Positions 1 through 7,788 of a stretch of DNA of 19,645 nt are shown in pieces (position 1 is the stretch's first letter; each line of letters starts with the position of its first letter). Under the pieces are notes generated by a model. The model worked only from the letters and a program-made list of their open reading frames with translations, had not been told where the DNA came from and did no database searches. The stretch spans positions 1 to 19,645 of the forward strand of contig LOES01000152.1 in assembly GCA_001515955.1 (NCBI GenBank), written 5' to 3'. The stretch is from Clostridia bacterium BRH_c25. GTDB taxonomy: Bacteria; Bacillota_A; Clostridia; Lutisporales; Lutisporaceae. The position numbers were made by a program, and so were the translations under genes.

Positions 1-768
1 AATGAACCGGCAGCTGAAGGCTTAAGCGGGAGCATAACAGTAAACGGCTCTACATCAGTACAGCCACTGGCTGAAGAGCTTGCAAAAGTTTTTAAGACTA
101 AAAACCCTAATGTGACAATAGATATACAGGGTGGCGGATCTGGTGTTGGTGTAAAGTCTGCTATGGATGGAGTAGTTGATGTAGGAATGGCTTCAAGAGA
201 ACTCAAAACTGAAGAAAAGTCACTTAAGGAGTTCAAAATTGCCGTGGATGGCATAGCAGTAATAGTAAATCCTGCAAATGGTGTTTCAGACCTCACAGTC
301 GAGCAGATATTTAAGATTTATACCGGTGAAATCACAGACTGGAAGGATGTAGGAGGCAATCCCGGGAAAATAACAGTTGTAACAAGAGAAGAAGGCTCCG
401 GCACAAGAGGAGCATTTATAGAGCTTACAGGGATTGACACTGATGATGGAGATAAGACAATTGCTTCAGCAATAACACAGGGTTCCACAGGTGCAGTAAT
501 AACAACAGTTTCAGGTGACCCTAATGCCATAGGCTTTGCTTCCTTCGGCTCAGCAAAGGATAAGACTGAAATAAAAATGATAAGTGTAGATGGAAAAGCA
601 TGTACAGAAGAGAATCTCAATTCCGGAGTCTACAAGATAGCAAGACCTTTCCTGATGCTTACAAATGCAGAGCCAACAGGTCTGTCAAAGGAATTCCTGG
701 ATTTCGTACTCAGCCCGGAAGGACAGGAAGTTGTTGTTGAACATGGTTACCTCAAGGCTGTAAAATAG
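1..768 (+). CDS. pstS: Phosphate ABC transporter substrate-binding protein PstS (5' end missing)
   Basis: The frame is open from base 1 to a TAG at 766-768, so the signal or lipoprotein peptide lies outside the window. It encodes about 255 residues of a periplasmic-binding-protein fold that captures extracellular phosphate and delivers it to PstCA. Visible family motifs are the early GSTSVQPL, the GGGSGVGVKSA loop followed by VDVGMASRELK, the SGTRGAF phosphate loop and a later GSTGAV, in the order typical of PstS. The C terminus (SPEGQEVVVEHGYLKAVK) is also typical. A strong terminator follows and pstC begins about 250 bp downstream, so pstS can be expressed above the rest of the operon. An internal ATG at 112 is not a credible start because PstS sequence continues upstream of it. 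Confidence in family is very high. Confidence 0.96.
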   Translation, partial: NEPAAEGLSGSITVNGSTSVQPLAEELAKVFKTKNPNVTIDIQGGGSGVGVKSAMDGVVDVGMASRELKTEEKSLKEFKIAVDGIAVIVNPANGVSDLTVEQIFKIYTGEITDWKDVGGNPGKITVVTREEGSGTRGAFIELTGIDTDDGDKTIASAITQGSTGAVITTVSGDPNAIGFASFGSAKDKTEIKMISVDGKACTEENLNSGVYKIARPFLMLTNAEPTGLSKEFLDFVLSPEGQEVVVEHGYLKAVK

Positions 769-797
769 ATATACCCAACCCAATTATTACCCTTGTC

Positions 798-836
798 CCA
801 GCTTCTGGCTGAAAACCAACAGCCAGAAGCTTTTAT
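798..836 (+). terminator. Intra-operon terminator between pstS and pstC
   Basis: A perfect 12-bp inverted repeat, AGCTTCTGGCTG (800-811) and CAGCCAGAAGCT (820-831), encloses an 8-nt loop and runs into TTTTA. It lies 31 bp after the pstS stop. It probably ends most pstS transcripts, as is common where the binding protein is needed in excess of the permease. Confidence 0.85.
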
Positions 837-852
837 ACGTTTAAAATTCGAC

Positions 853-917
853 TTAACATTTACTTAACATTCAATTAACAGACAATTAATAACTCATTTG
901 AGGTATTGTATTACAAT
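853..917 (+). promoter_or_regulatory. Tandem Pho boxes plus -10 element upstream of pstC
   Basis: TTAACA occurs at 853-858, 864-869 and 875-880, followed by TTAATA at 886-891. The spacing is exactly 11 bp, one helical turn. This matches the direct-repeat binding sites of PhoP-type response regulators (TTAACA-like hexamers separated by about 5 bp). A TACAAT hexamer at 912-917, 20 bp after the last box, is a plausible -10. The site sits after the pstS terminator, so it should give pstCAB-phoU its own phosphate-starvation promoter. Any equivalent site for pstS itself would be outside the window. The regulator is inferred from the motif. Confidence 0.82.
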
Positions 918-1020
918 CAATATAGGCGGTATATATAATTTTCTTTAAAAACTACATAAATGCACATCATATATATAATTGTTATTATTAAACGGTTATA
1001 AAAATACTGGGGGAGTGAAT

Positions 1021-1869
1021 ATGAAGGCTTATGAACGGGTGATACAGCTAATACTTTTCGTAAGTGCAATAATAGCCATACTGGGAGTTATATTGATTAC
1101 TTACTTCATTATCAACGAGGGTTACCCTGTGATTCAGAAGGTTGGTTTGCTTAAATTTATTACAGGTCAAAAATGGGCCCCTACACGAGGAATATATGGA
1201 ATATATCCTATGATACTGGGTTCTCTGTTTGTTACACTCGGGGCGCTTGTACTGGGTGTGCCTGTAGGAATCGGCTGCGCTGTCTTTCTTGCAGAACTGG
1301 CAAAGCCAAGAATAGTCAGGATAATAAAGCCCGGTATTGAGCTGCTGGCAGGAATACCTTCTGTTATATTCGGACTGTATGGCTTGACGGTTATTGTACC
1401 CTTTATAAGAAAGGTATTTAACAATCAGGGCTTTAGTATACTGGCAGGGAGCATAATATTGGCTGTTATGATTCTTCCTACCATTATAAATGTTTCAGAG
1501 AGTGCAATAAGGTCAGTGCCAAAAGACTATAAGGAAGCGTCCTTGTCTTTGGGTTCCTCCCACTGGCAGTCCATAAAAAATGTAATTGTGCCTGCTGCAC
1601 GTTCAGGTATTATAGCAGGAGTCATACTTGGTATGGGCAGGGCTATCGGAGAGACCATGGCGATAATAATGATAGTCGGAAACAGTCCCTTGGTGCCTGA
1701 AAGCATACTATCTTCAGTAAGGACGCTTACAGGTAACATAGGCATTGAAATGGGCTATGCCAGTGGAGAGCATCAGAAAGCATTATTTGCTACAGGTATA
1801 GTACTATTTGCCTTTATCATGCTGCTTAACATAGCCGCAAACCTGATTCCCCAAAAGGTAGGTGAATAA
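1021..1869 (+). CDS. pstC: Phosphate ABC transporter permease PstC
   Basis: This 282-residue integral membrane protein is one of the two permease subunits of the high-affinity phosphate importer. An N-terminal membrane helix (about residues 7-33) is followed by a GIYGIYPMILGSLFVTLGAL segment and further hydrophobic helices. The coupling-loop (EAA) motif that contacts the ATPase is clear: EASLSLGSSHWQSIKNVIVP, then GIIAGVILGMGRAIGET. ATG 1021 is chosen because it follows GGGGGAG with good spacing. An in-frame GTG six bases upstream and a TTG at 979 are less likely. It lies downstream of the Pho boxes and abuts pstA, so the two are translated from one message. Confidence 0.96.
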   Translation: MKAYERVIQLILFVSAIIAILGVILITYFIINEGYPVIQKVGLLKFITGQKWAPTRGIYGIYPMILGSLFVTLGALVLGVPVGIGCAVFLAELAKPRIVRIIKPGIELLAGIPSVIFGLYGLTVIVPFIRKVFNNQGFSILAGSIILAVMILPTIINVSESAIRSVPKDYKEASLSLGSSHWQSIKNVIVPAARSGIIAGVILGMGRAIGETMAIIMIVGNSPLVPESILSSVRTLTGNIGIEMGYASGEHQKALFATGIVLFAFIMLLNIAANLIPQKVGE

Positions 1870-1870
1870 A

Positions 1871-2728
1871 ATGACAGATCAAAATATAACATCCGGTAGT
1901 GTAAATAAAATCAAGAAGGCTGAGAAGATAGCATTTGCATTCCTTTGGGCAGCAGCAATCATAACTGTAATAGTGCTGGCAGCCATAGTAGGAAGCGTGC
2001 TGATAAACGGGATCAGTCACTTGAGTCTGGAGTTCCTGACCCGGGAGCCTGAGAATATGGGCAAAGAGGGCGGCATATTCTCTATAATAATAACAACTGT
2101 CTACCTGGCATTGTTTTCTCTCATAATTGCAGCACCTATAGGCATTTGTGCCGCGATTTTCCTCACGGAGTATGCCAAGGAGGGTCCTGTTATCAGACTT
2201 ATAAGATTCGGTACCGAGTCACTGGCAGGGATTCCTTCTATTATTTTCGGACTTTTCGGCTATGTTTTCTTCGTTGTGTTTTTAAAATTTAGATATTCCA
2301 TGGTATCAGGGGGACTTACACTCACGCTTATGATACTGCCTACCATAATAAGAACGGCTGAGGAAGCAATAAAGATGGTTCCCAGGTCATACAGGGAAGG
2401 AAGTCTTGCATTAGGGGCAACCAAATGGCAAACAATATACAAGGTGGTTCTTCCTGCCGCAATTCCCGGAATACTGACAGGGGTCATACTCGGTATAGGC
2501 AGGGTGGCAGGTGAGACAGCAGCAGTCATATATACGGCAGGAAGTTCATTGGGACTGCCCAATTCAATATGGCGACCCGGAAGAACAATGGCGGTCCACC
2601 TTTATATACTGGCATCCGAAGGATTATCAAAAAACAATATGTATGCAACTGCAACAGTTCTAATAATTACTGTGCTCATCATAAATTTTGCAGCTAACAG
2701 AATGATAAAGCACTTTATCAAAGCTTGA
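1871..2728 (+). CDS. pstA: Phosphate ABC transporter permease PstA
   Basis: The second permease subunit, about 285 residues, pairs with PstC. It has a cytoplasmic N terminus, a first helix at about residues 20-45, the GGIFSIIITTVYLALFSLII segment, FGTESLAGIPSIIFGLFGYV, and the coupling loop EGSLALGATKWQTIYKVVLP followed by GILTGVILGIGRVAGETA. These are standard PstA features. ATG 1871 is one base after the pstC stop and about 6 nt after an AGGTG Shine-Dalgarno. An in-frame GTG at 1862 overlapping pstC is possible but less well spaced. The junction implies translational coupling. pstB follows after 15 bp. Confidence 0.96.
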   Translation: MTDQNITSGSVNKIKKAEKIAFAFLWAAAIITVIVLAAIVGSVLINGISHLSLEFLTREPENMGKEGGIFSIIITTVYLALFSLIIAAPIGICAAIFLTEYAKEGPVIRLIRFGTESLAGIPSIIFGLFGYVFFVVFLKFRYSMVSGGLTLTLMILPTIIRTAEEAIKMVPRSYREGSLALGATKWQTIYKVVLPAAIPGILTGVILGIGRVAGETAAVIYTAGSSLGLPNSIWRPGRTMAVHLYILASEGLSKNNMYATATVLIITVLIINFAANRMIKHFIKA

Positions 2729-2743
2729 CAGGGGGAGAAAAAA

Positions 2744-3496
2744 ATGTCTGAAAATAAGATTGAGGTTAGTAAACTGAATTTATATTATACAGACTTCCAG
2801 GCACTGAAAGATGTTGACATAAATATAAACAAGAATGCCGTCACAGCCTTTATAGGCCCTTCGGGCTGCGGTAAGTCAACATTTTTGAGAACGCTTAACA
2901 GAATGAATGACCTTATTGATGGTGTGAGGATTGACGGAAAAGTAACATTGGATGGTACTGACATTCACAAATATGATGTGATAGAATTAAGAAAAAGAGT
3001 AGGGATGGTATTCCAGAAACCCAATCCCTTTCCGATGTCGGTATATGACAACATAGCCTATGGACCAAGAGTACATGGAATTAAAGATAAGAGAAAGCTG
3101 GATGAGCTGGTTGAGAAAAGTCTCAAGAGTGCTGCAATATGGGAAGAAGTAAAAGACAGGCTTAAAAAGTCGGCATTAGGATTATCCGGCGGGCAGCAGC
3201 AAAGATTATGTATTGCCAGGGTACTTGCAGTAGAGCCTGAAGTACTTCTGATGGATGAACCGACTTCAGCACTGGATCCGGGCTCCACTATTAAGATTGA
3301 AGACTTGATGGAGCATCTTAAAAAGAATTATACTGTAGTAATCGTCACGCATAACATGCAGCAGGCAGGGCGCATATCCGACTACACAGCCTTTTTTCTG
3401 AACGGCGAGATAGTGGAATGCGATTTGACAGAGAATGTCTTTTACAAACCGAAGGATAAGAGGACAGAGGATTATATAACAGGAAGGTTCGGATAA
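2744..3496 (+). CDS. pstB: Phosphate ABC transporter ATPase PstB
   Basis: This 250-residue ATP-binding subunit powers phosphate import at the inner face of the membrane. Walker A is GPSGCGKST (residues 38-46), the ABC signature is LSGGQQQR near residue 147, and Walker [13 protein letters not shown] is near 168, followed by the switch-His segment [10 protein letters not shown]. The Q-loop region [20 protein letters not shown] is diagnostic of PstB within the ABC superfamily. Length is normal for the family (about 250). An AGGGGGAG Shine-Dalgarno precedes ATG 2744. The stop is immediately before a non-preferred ATG for phoU. All key catalytic residues are present. Confidence 0.97.
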   Translation: MSENKIEVSKLNLYYTDFQALKDVDININKNAVTAFIGPSGCGKSTFLRTLNRMNDLIDGVRIDGKVTLDGTDIHKYDVIELRKRVGMVFQKPNPFPMSVYDNIAYGPRVHGIKDKRKLDELVEKSLKSAAIWEEVKDRLKKSALGLSGGQQQRLCIARVLAVEPEVLLMDEPTSALDPGSTIKIEDLMEHLKKNYTVVIVTHNMQQAGRISDYTAFFLNGEIVECDLTENVFYKPKDKRTEDYITGRFG

Positions 3497-3526
3497 ATGA
3501 CGAGTAAACAAGATGGAGGTGAGAGG

Positions 3527-4183
3527 ATGACACGTAATTATTTTGACCAGGAGCTGCAGGAACTGCAGGTATCTCTGCTGAAAATGAGCAGTATGGTTGA
3601 AGAGACCTTGGGCAACTCTATAAAGGCACTTAAGATTCAGAATGTTGAGATGGCACAGGAGGTCATAAAAAATGATGACGTTATAGATGATATGGAGAAA
3701 TTTGTGGAAGACAAGTGTCTGAAGCTAATTGCACTGCAATCTCCTTTGGCTAAGGATCTGAGGATTATCGCTACAGCGCTGAAGATAATAACCGATCTTG
3801 AGAGAATTGCGGACTATGCAGTAGATATATCGAAAATAACAATCAAGCTCGCAAACGAAAAATATATAAAAGAACTGATCGATATACCCAGGATGGCTGA
3901 AATTGCTGTACGAATGGTAAAGGGATGTATCGATGCCTATGTGCATCTGGACACGGAGGAAGCCCGGGAAGTAGCTAAAATGGATGATGAGGTGGATGGG
4001 CTGTATAATCAGATTTTCAGAGAATTGCTAGTCATAATGATGGAAGATCCCAAGACCATCACCCAAGCCACATACTTCCTGCTGATAAGCAGATATCTTG
4101 AAAGAATAGGGGATCATGTGACCAATATATGTGAGCGCATTATCTACGCTGTGACAAGTGAACATGTAGATTTAAACGATTAG
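3527..4183 (+). CDS. phoU: Phosphate-specific transport system regulatory protein PhoU
   Basis: This 218-residue all-helical cytoplasmic protein has two repeated three-helix PhoU domains. The first carries the acidic metal-binding pattern around IDDMEKFVEDKCLKL and SPLAKDLRIIATALKI. The second carries DDEVDGLYNQIFREL and the paired ISRYLERIGDHVTNICERI. PhoU restrains the Pst transporter and, in many bacteria, Pho two-component signalling when phosphate is plentiful. I chose ATG 3527: it follows GGAGGTGAG and gives the family N terminus MTRNYFDQELQEL. An ATG at 3497, touching the pstB stop, would add ten residues that do not resemble PhoU. No phoR/phoP sensor pair is present in the window. Confidence 0.95.
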   Translation: MTRNYFDQELQELQVSLLKMSSMVEETLGNSIKALKIQNVEMAQEVIKNDDVIDDMEKFVEDKCLKLIALQSPLAKDLRIIATALKIITDLERIADYAVDISKITIKLANEKYIKELIDIPRMAEIAVRMVKGCIDAYVHLDTEEAREVAKMDDEVDGLYNQIFRELLVIMMEDPKTITQATYFLLISRYLERIGDHVTNICERIIYAVTSEHVDLND

Positions 4184-4212
4184 AGGATGTTTCAGAGAAG
4201 CATCCTTTTTCC
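4184..4212 (+). terminator. Terminator after phoU
   Basis: A 10-bp stem with one G-T pair (AGGATGTTTC at 4184-4193 with GAAGCATCCT at 4197-4206) and a 3-nt loop begins right after the phoU stop and runs into TTTTTCC. It closes the pst operon. Confidence 0.85.
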
Positions 4213-4276
4213 ATTTTTCACTATTGCTATTGCTATAGCCCATGTCCAAATACTGTAGTATAATATAAACTTGGTA

Positions 4277-4285
4277 TGATATAAT
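4277..4285 (+). promoter_or_regulatory. Possible extended -10 promoter for the DUF512-der-plsY-gpsA operon
   Basis: TGATATAAT fits an extended -10 (TGnTATAAT). A second TATAAT lies at 4259-4264. No convincing -35 is visible for either. It lies between the phoU terminator and repeat copy 1, so a transcript from here would carry the repeat in its leader. Confidence 0.4.
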
Positions 4286-4310
4286 ATTATGTAAAAGTTA
4301 ACGGCTAGAT

Positions 4311-4421
4311 ATTTCGCGAAAAACATTTTACATCATAAATTCAGATTTCGCGTAAATAGTACGTTGATTGTTATTGAATTCGCACTATACCCGATGTAAT
4401 ACCCTAAGTGCGTTCAATATT
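4311..4421 (+). repeat. Intergenic repeat, copy 1 of 3 (111 bp)
   Basis: The element starts ATTTCGCGAAAAACATTT and ends GTGCGTTCAATATT. It matches copy 2 (12629-12738, opposite strand) at about 89% by hand alignment and also matches copy 3 (19060-19170). Its 3' half forms a hairpin: ATTGAA(TT)CGCAC at about 4373-4385 pairs with GTGCGTTCAAT at about 4409-4419. The 5' half has two CGCG units. In this copy the AAACATTT/AAATGTTT pairing seen in the other two is degraded (AAATAGTA). It ends about 38 bp before the Shine-Dalgarno of the next gene and points toward it. It encodes nothing convincing. Confidence 0.88.
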
Positions 4422-4473
4422 ATTGGGAATTTTATGCATCAGGGAGAACTTTTGCTGTAAGGAGGAAATGGAT

Positions 4474-5787
4474 TTGGTAAATACGGGCGTAGAGATAATA
4501 GAAGTACGTCCTTCAAGTATAGCTGAGGAGTTGGGCATCAAAAAAGGAGATAAGCTTATAACCATAAACGGTGCAGGCATCAAGGACATACTTGAATATA
4601 AATACCTGACTACTGATGAGTTTCTGGAAGTTGAAATAGAGCATGGCAATGGGGAGATATGGATTTATGAGGTACTGAAGGAATACGACGAGGATATTGG
4701 AATTGTCTTTGAGGGAATCATTGACAAACCGAAATCCTGCCACAATAAGTGCATTTTCTGTTTCATAGACCAGCTTCCCTCTGGAATGAGGGAAACCTTG
4801 TATTTTAAGGATGATGACACAAGACTGTCATTTCTGCAGGGGAACTTTGTGACATTGACAAACCTCAGTGGAAGAGAGATAGACAGGATAATCAGATACC
4901 GGATAAGCCCGATAAATGTGTCGGTGCATACAACAGATCCGGAGTTAAGAAAAACGATGCTGAACAATAAAAATGCAGGAAGGCTGATGGATTACCTTGA
5001 AAGGCTGAAGGAAGGCGAGATAGAAGTCAAGGCTCAGATAGTCCTTTGTCCCGGAGTAAATGATGGAGAGAAGCTATTCAAGACTCTCAGGGATCTGGCT
5101 GAGCTGCATCCCGAACTGAGCTGTGTAGCGGTTGTGCCTGCCGGGATAACCAAACACAGGCAAGGACTCTATGAACTGAAGGAATTTGATGAAGCTTCAG
5201 CTGCTGCAGTAATTGAACAGGTGAGAGAATTGCAGAGTAAGTTCCTCTCTAAGCTAAAGACCAGGTTTGTATTTCTGTCTGATGAGTTCTTTTTAATTTC
5301 GGGGAAGGAACTACCCAAGTATGATGAATATGAAGGCTTCAGCCAGTTGGAAAACGGTGTAGGACTAATAACGCTTTTCAATGAAGAGCTGGAGGACTCC
5401 CTTAAAAGGCTGGGTAGTTATAAAAAGAAGAAAAGAGCAGTATCAATAATAACAGGAGAATATGCTTTTTCCAACATGAAAATGGCAGCTTCAAGAATAG
5501 AGGGCAGTATCGGGGACCTCAAAATAAGCATATTTCCGATAGTCAACGATTTCTTCGGACATGGTGTGAAGGTAGCCGGTCTGCTCACAGGAAAAGACAT
5601 AATAGACCAGTTAAAGGGTAAAGCTATTGGAAATGATATATTCATACCGGAAAGCATGCTTAAAAGGGATGAAAGAATTTTTCTTGATAATGTTACTGTG
5701 GAACAGCTGGAAAAGGAGCTTGGTTTAAAGGTCACCATATGCAAGGAAGATGGGAGCAACCTTGTTAAGAATATATTATCCCTTTAA
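4474..5787 (+). CDS. PDZ / radical SAM / DUF512 domain protein
   Basis: This protein of about 437 residues belongs to the conserved DUF512 family often found next to der in Clostridia. Residues 1-70 form a PDZ-like domain (VRPSSIAEELGIKKGDKLITINGAGI). A radical-SAM-type iron-sulfur motif CxxxCxxC follows (C89, C93, C96, in CHNKCIFCFIDQLP), and DUF512 occupies the C-terminal part (FFGHGVKVAGLLTGKDI is typical). The reaction and substrate are unknown to me, so only a radical SAM assignment is safe. The start is uncertain. AGGAGG at 4460-4465 is only 2 nt from ATG 4468 but 8 nt from TTG 4474, so TTG is preferred. A GTG at 4408 lies inside the upstream repeat and is rejected. There is no terminator before der, so the two are probably cotranscribed. 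Confidence 0.87.
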   Translation: MVNTGVEIIEVRPSSIAEELGIKKGDKLITINGAGIKDILEYKYLTTDEFLEVEIEHGNGEIWIYEVLKEYDEDIGIVFEGIIDKPKSCHNKCIFCFIDQLPSGMRETLYFKDDDTRLSFLQGNFVTLTNLSGREIDRIIRYRISPINVSVHTTDPELRKTMLNNKNAGRLMDYLERLKEGEIEVKAQIVLCPGVNDGEKLFKTLRDLAELHPELSCVAVVPAGITKHRQGLYELKEFDEASAAAVIEQVRELQSKFLSKLKTRFVFLSDEFFLISGKELPKYDEYEGFSQLENGVGLITLFNEELEDSLKRLGSYKKKKRAVSIITGEYAFSNMKMAASRIEGSIGDLKISIFPIVNDFFGHGVKVAGLLTGKDIIDQLKGKAIGNDIFIPESMLKRDERIFLDNVTVEQLEKELGLKVTICKEDGSNLVKNILSL

Positions 5788-5810
5788 ATGATTCATATGG
5801 CATAATGTAG

Positions 5811-5829
5811 TGGCGGACATTGTTCGCCA
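5811..5829 (+). other. Small hairpin just before the der ribosome binding site
   Basis: TGGCGGAC (5811-5818) pairs with GTTCGCCA (5822-5829) over 8 bp with one G-T pair and a 3-nt loop. It ends 3 nt before the AGGAGG of der. There is no T-run, so it is not a terminator. It could affect ribosome access or mark an mRNA processing site. Confidence 0.5.
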
Positions 5830-5846
5830 ATTAGGAGGTGGGGCTT

Positions 5847-7160
5847 TTGGCAAAGCCGATTGTTGCAATAGTAGGACGTCCCAATGTTGGGAAATCGACC
5901 CTTTTTAACAAGATAGCAGGAAAAAGAATTTCCATAGTGGAGGATCATCCGGGGGTCACAAGGGACAGGATTTATACTGAGGTTGAATGGCTGGATAAGA
6001 CTTTCACTCTCATTGATACCGGAGGGATTGAACCATACAGTGAAGACTTGATATTGAAGCAGATGAAACAGCAGGCGGAAGTAGCGATAGATACTGCAGA
6101 GGTCATTGTTTTCCTTGTTGACGGACAGGAGGGGATAACCTCCTCTGACCAGGAGGTGGCAAACCTGCTTAGAAGGGCAAAAAAGAATATAATACTGACA
6201 GTTAACAAGATTGATGCACCAAAGTATAAGGATAATATTTATGAATTCTACAATCTCGGACTAGGTGAGCCTATAGGTATTTCCTCCGGCCAGGCCTTGG
6301 GTCTTGGGGACTTGCTGGATGAAATAATAAAGAACTTTCCCCCTGAGGGAGAAGAGGAATATGATGAATATACAATCAAGGTTGCTGTAGTAGGCAAACC
6401 TAATGTAGGGAAGTCCTCTCTGATTAACAGAATACTTGGAGAGGAAAGGGTAATAGTAAGTGATGTACCCGGCACTACAAGAGATGCAATTGACACACCC
6501 TTCACTATAGGGGATAGCAAATACGTATTTATAGATACGGCAGGGATGAGAAAAAGAGGCAAGGTGTTCGAAAATATTGAAAGATACAGTGTTGTCAGGT
6601 CTTTGACTGCTATTGAAAGAGCAGATGTTTGCCTTATGCTGATAGATGCAAAGGAAGGGGTCAGCGAGCAGGACAGCAAGATTGCCGGTTATGTGAATGA
6701 CCAGGGCAAGGCTGTGGTCATAGTTGTAAATAAATGGGATGTAGTGGAAAAGGATGAGAAGACAATAGACAGATATAAAGCAGAAATAAAAAATGAGCTT
6801 CCATTTATGGACTACGCACCGATGATTTTTATATCAGCTTTGACAGGACAGAGAGTAACTAAGGTGCTGGAGCTTATAAAGCATGTTTCCAATCAGCATG
6901 CCATGAGGATTTCTACAGGTATGCTGAATGATATTGTCAGCGAGGCGGTGCTTATGAATCAACCTGCTATTTCAGGAGGAAGAAGGCTAAAGGTTTATTA
7001 TGCCACACAGGTTTCTGTAAAGCCTCCTACCTTCGCCCTTTTTGTAAACGAGCCGTCCCTGATGCATTTTTCTTATCAGAGGTATATAGAGAACCAGATC
7101 AGGAAAGCCTTCAGCTTTGAAGGAACTCCCATAAGATTTTTGTTGAGGAAGAGAGAGTAA
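5847..7160 (+). CDS. der: Ribosome-associated GTPase Der (EngA)
   Basis: This essential double GTPase acts in 50S ribosome subunit maturation. From TTG 5847 it is 437 residues and begins [17 protein letters not shown], the canonical Der N terminus. The first G domain has GRPNVGKS (10-17), DTGGIEP and NKID. The second has [19 protein letters not shown] and NKWD, with ISALTGQ as its G5 element. A KH-like C-terminal domain follows ([24 protein letters not shown]). TTG 5847 lies 8 nt after AGGAGG (5833-5838). A GTG at 5838 overlaps that Shine-Dalgarno and is rejected. It sits between the DUF512 gene and plsY in a common clostridial order. Confidence 0.97.
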   Translation: MAKPIVAIVGRPNVGKSTLFNKIAGKRISIVEDHPGVTRDRIYTEVEWLDKTFTLIDTGGIEPYSEDLILKQMKQQAEVAIDTAEVIVFLVDGQEGITSSDQEVANLLRRAKKNIILTVNKIDAPKYKDNIYEFYNLGLGEPIGISSGQALGLGDLLDEIIKNFPPEGEEEYDEYTIKVAVVGKPNVGKSSLINRILGEERVIVSDVPGTTRDAIDTPFTIGDSKYVFIDTAGMRKRGKVFENIERYSVVRSLTAIERADVCLMLIDAKEGVSEQDSKIAGYVNDQGKAVVIVVNKWDVVEKDEKTIDRYKAEIKNELPFMDYAPMIFISALTGQRVTKVLELIKHVSNQHAMRISTGMLNDIVSEAVLMNQPAISGGRRLKVYYATQVSVKPPTFALFVNEPSLMHFSYQRYIENQIRKAFSFEGTPIRFLLRKRE

Positions 7161-7179
7161 AAAATAGGGGGGCAATGTC

Positions 7180-7788
7180 ATGAAATATTTGCTTGCGAGT
7201 ATCATAGCATATCTGCTGGGTAATTTTGCTACGGCATATCTGGTATCCAGAGCTGCGGGGAAGATAGATATTAGAAAGCATGGCAGCGGGAACGCCGGTT
7301 CCACGAATGTCTTAAGGGTTCTGGGTGTAAAGGCTGCTGTTCTTGTTTTTGTGGGCGATGTACTGAAAGGTGTGGCGGCTGTTCTGATAGGCAGGTACCT
7401 TGCCGGAAGCTATGGTGAGCTTCTTGCGGGAATTTTCGTGGTTATAGGCCACAACTGGCCTATGGTTTTAAAAGGCAAAGGCGGGAAAGGAATTGCAACG
7501 ACAATAGGATTGATGCTGCCTATAGACCCGCTGATGGTAGTTCTTATAGTAATTACAGGAATAATAATCATTGCAGTTACAAAATATGTTTCTTTGGCAT
7601 CGGTGGCTGGAGTGGTTATTTTCCCAATAGCAATGATAATAACGCACAAGCCTATGGAATACATAATCTTCAGTCTGGTTCTGTCGGCAATGGCGGTGTT
7701 CAAGCACAGATCCAACATAGTCAGGCTTGCCAAAGGCAAGGAATCGAAGCTTGGACACAAGACAAAACCGGAGCAGGAGGTAATTTAA
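7180..7788 (+). CDS. plsY: Acyl-phosphate glycerol-3-phosphate acyltransferase PlsY
   Basis: This 202-residue polytopic membrane enzyme transfers the acyl group of acyl-phosphate to sn-glycerol-3-phosphate, the first committed step of phospholipid synthesis. The three conserved cytoplasmic motifs are present in order: GSGNAGSTNVLRVLG (about residues 36-50), GHNWPMVLKGKGGKGIATTIG (about 90-110) and KHRSNIVRLAKGKESKLG near the C terminus, separated by membrane helices. A purine-rich AGGGGGGC site precedes the ATG. Its stop overlaps the gpsA start by one base (TAATG), so synthesis of glycerol-3-phosphate and its acylation are translationally coupled. Confidence 0.96.
   Translation: MKYLLASIIAYLLGNFATAYLVSRAAGKIDIRKHGSGNAGSTNVLRVLGVKAAVLVFVGDVLKGVAAVLIGRYLAGSYGELLAGIFVVIGHNWPMVLKGKGGKGIATTIGLMLPIDPLMVVLIVITGIIIIAVTKYVSLASVAGVVIFPIAMIITHKPMEYIIFSLVLSAMAVFKHRSNIVRLAKGKESKLGHKTKPEQEVI

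Noticed and set aside
979..1020. Upstream TTG extension of pstC
   Set aside because: It has no Shine-Dalgarno, and ATG 1021 directly follows GGGGGAG.
4408..4467. Longer N terminus for the DUF512 protein from a GTG inside repeat copy 1
   Set aside because: The added residues precede the AGGAGG site and are repeat-derived. Initiation at 4474 (or 4468) is far better supported.
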